NCBI RefSeq assembly: GCF_016908875.1
Contig: NZ_JAFBES010000003.1
Coordinates: 124,001-188,000, forward strand
DNA length: 64,000 nt
Reading direction: 5' to 3'
From: Bacillus ectoiniformans
Lineage (GTDB): Bacteria > Bacillota > Bacilli > Bacillales > Domibacillaceae
In this document: positions 63,363 through 64,000 of the stretch, one piece after another
How the letters are laid out: each line of letters begins with the position of its first letter
Numbering within the stretch: the stretch's first letter is position 1
Notes under the pieces: generated by a model
Seen by the model: only the letters and a program-made list of their open reading frames with translations
Told to the model about the DNA's origin: nothing
Databases searched by the model: none
Program-made: the position numbers and the translations under genes

Positions 63363-64000
63363 TTGATACAAACTTTATTTTTGAATATTGCTGTACTTGC
63401 GTTTGGTGTATTCCTTGCTGGTATTATTTTGCAAAAAATGTCTGTGCCATCTTTGAAATCGACTCTAGTTATAGGAGTATTAGCTGGATTGCTTGGGTGG
63501 GAATTAATGCTTTTATCATTAAAGCTGGACTCACATACGGTGTCGGATATGAGACATATTGTGACAGTCGCAGCTGCTGTATACATCGGGCCGCTCGCAG
63601 GCCTTATTTCGGCTATTGTGATTGCGGCGGGAAGAATTATTTTATTTGAAATTTCACCGCAAGCTTTACTGGCCGCAGCTAATATGGTTCTAATAGGGAT
63701 TATTTGCATGGCTGCTTCAAGATTAAAGTGGAGCAAAAGAGCCGTATTTATGCTATTTATTTTAATTGGGGAAGGTATTGTATGGATTTCGCTATACATT
63801 AATTTAGAAAATCACGCCGGTTATTTCACATTACTTGGCTTTCGTTTGTTTGTCTCTGTCATAGGAGGCTACTTTATATATAGGCTCATCGAATATGTAA
63901 TTAAAACGAATTCTCTATTTATGCAAAATATGACTGACGCCAATACGGATCATTTAACAGCTTTAGGCAACCGTCGAAGCTTTGATAAAGAATTAAAGCT
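63363..64000 (+). CDS. Membrane diguanylate cyclase with 5TM-type sensor (3' end beyond window)
   Basis: A TTG at 63363 with GGGAG 9 bp upstream opens a frame that runs off the window after 212 codons. The first 180 residues form five to six spans with YIGPLAGLISAIVIAAGRII, matching the 5TMR-LYT type sensor. The last residues, TDANTDHLTALGNRRSFDKEL, are the start of a GGDEF domain (DxLTxLxNRR). The layout resembles B. subtilis DgcK. The GGDEF motif itself lies beyond the window, so activity cannot be judged. Confidence 0.85.
   Translation, partial: MIQTLFLNIAVLAFGVFLAGIILQKMSVPSLKSTLVIGVLAGLLGWELMLLSLKLDSHTVSDMRHIVTVAAAVYIGPLAGLISAIVIAAGRIILFEISPQALLAAANMVLIGIICMAASRLKWSKRAVFMLFILIGEGIVWISLYINLENHAGYFTLLGFRLFVSVIGGYFIYRLIEYVIKTNSLFMQNMTDANTDHLTALGNRRSFDKELK

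Overview
The window reads as a chromosomal segment of a low-to-moderate-GC, Gram-positive, aerobic member of the Bacillaceae. The signs are strong AGGAGG-type ribosome binding sites with many GTG/TTG starts, CcpA-type cre boxes, a SigL (sigma-54) promoter, and a B. subtilis-like gene repertoire (rbs operon, RocB, YfmJ, YuzF, ScoAB, KynABU). I saw no rRNA, tRNA, CRISPR array, insertion sequence or prophage. Genus and species cannot be fixed from this sequence.

Layout. 1-7.4 kb: the 3'-truncated arginine-utilisation gene rocB diverges from a complete ribose operon rbsRKDACB, which has a promoter, a cre box and a terminator. 7.6-13.7 kb: a ZIP metal transporter, an effector-binding protein, a YfmJ-type reductase, an FAD monooxygenase/methyltransferase pair and D-amino-acid transaminase. 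13.7-20.2 kb: a hypothetical gene, a PAS-GGDEF-EAL protein, a secreted SGNH hydrolase, a dicarboxylate/amino-acid symporter and an NADP-type glutamate dehydrogenase. 20.4-26.5 kb: a sulfide-oxidation island (sqr, DUF1641, cstB-like, a two-component system and a TauE/SafE exporter) with two matching palindromic operators. 26.5-30.6 kb: a leftward operon kynU-kynB-kynA plus an NSS transporter, converting tryptophan to anthranilate.

30.7-36.2 kb: a ketone-body (3-hydroxybutyrate/acetoacetate) operon, permease-scoA-scoB-bdh, behind a sigma-54 promoter, three enhancer-like repeats and a cre box; its likely activator gene follows. 36.3-43.1 kb: purU, a CHASE4-GGDEF protein, an ATP-grasp protein, a secreted subtilisin and a solitary trpB whose ribosome binding site lies in GAG/TAG repeats. 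43.3-48.3 kb: a yuzF-manganese catalase-SIMPL operon, an AarF/UbiB-type kinase and a fatty acid desaturase behind a FapR-like palindrome. 48.4-55.7 kb: two cation/proton antiporters, an acetyl-CoA hydrolase/CoA-transferase with an adjacent LytTR regulator, and YbaK. 55.8-64 kb: small hypothetical genes, a double-P-loop ATPase-like protein, a lipase-like hydrolase, a lactate permease, a 50-residue zinc-ribbon gene, an AI-2E family protein, a YjiH-type membrane protein and the start of a membrane diguanylate cyclase.

Together the genes describe a metabolically flexible, respiring soil or water bacillus that uses ribose, arginine, lactate, tryptophan and ketone bodies, detoxifies sulfide and has extensive c-di-GMP signalling. 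The less ordinary signals are in non-coding DNA: a structured repeat present twice with compensating stem changes, paired CsoR/CstR-like operators, the sigma-54 control region and the TRAP-like leader of trpB.
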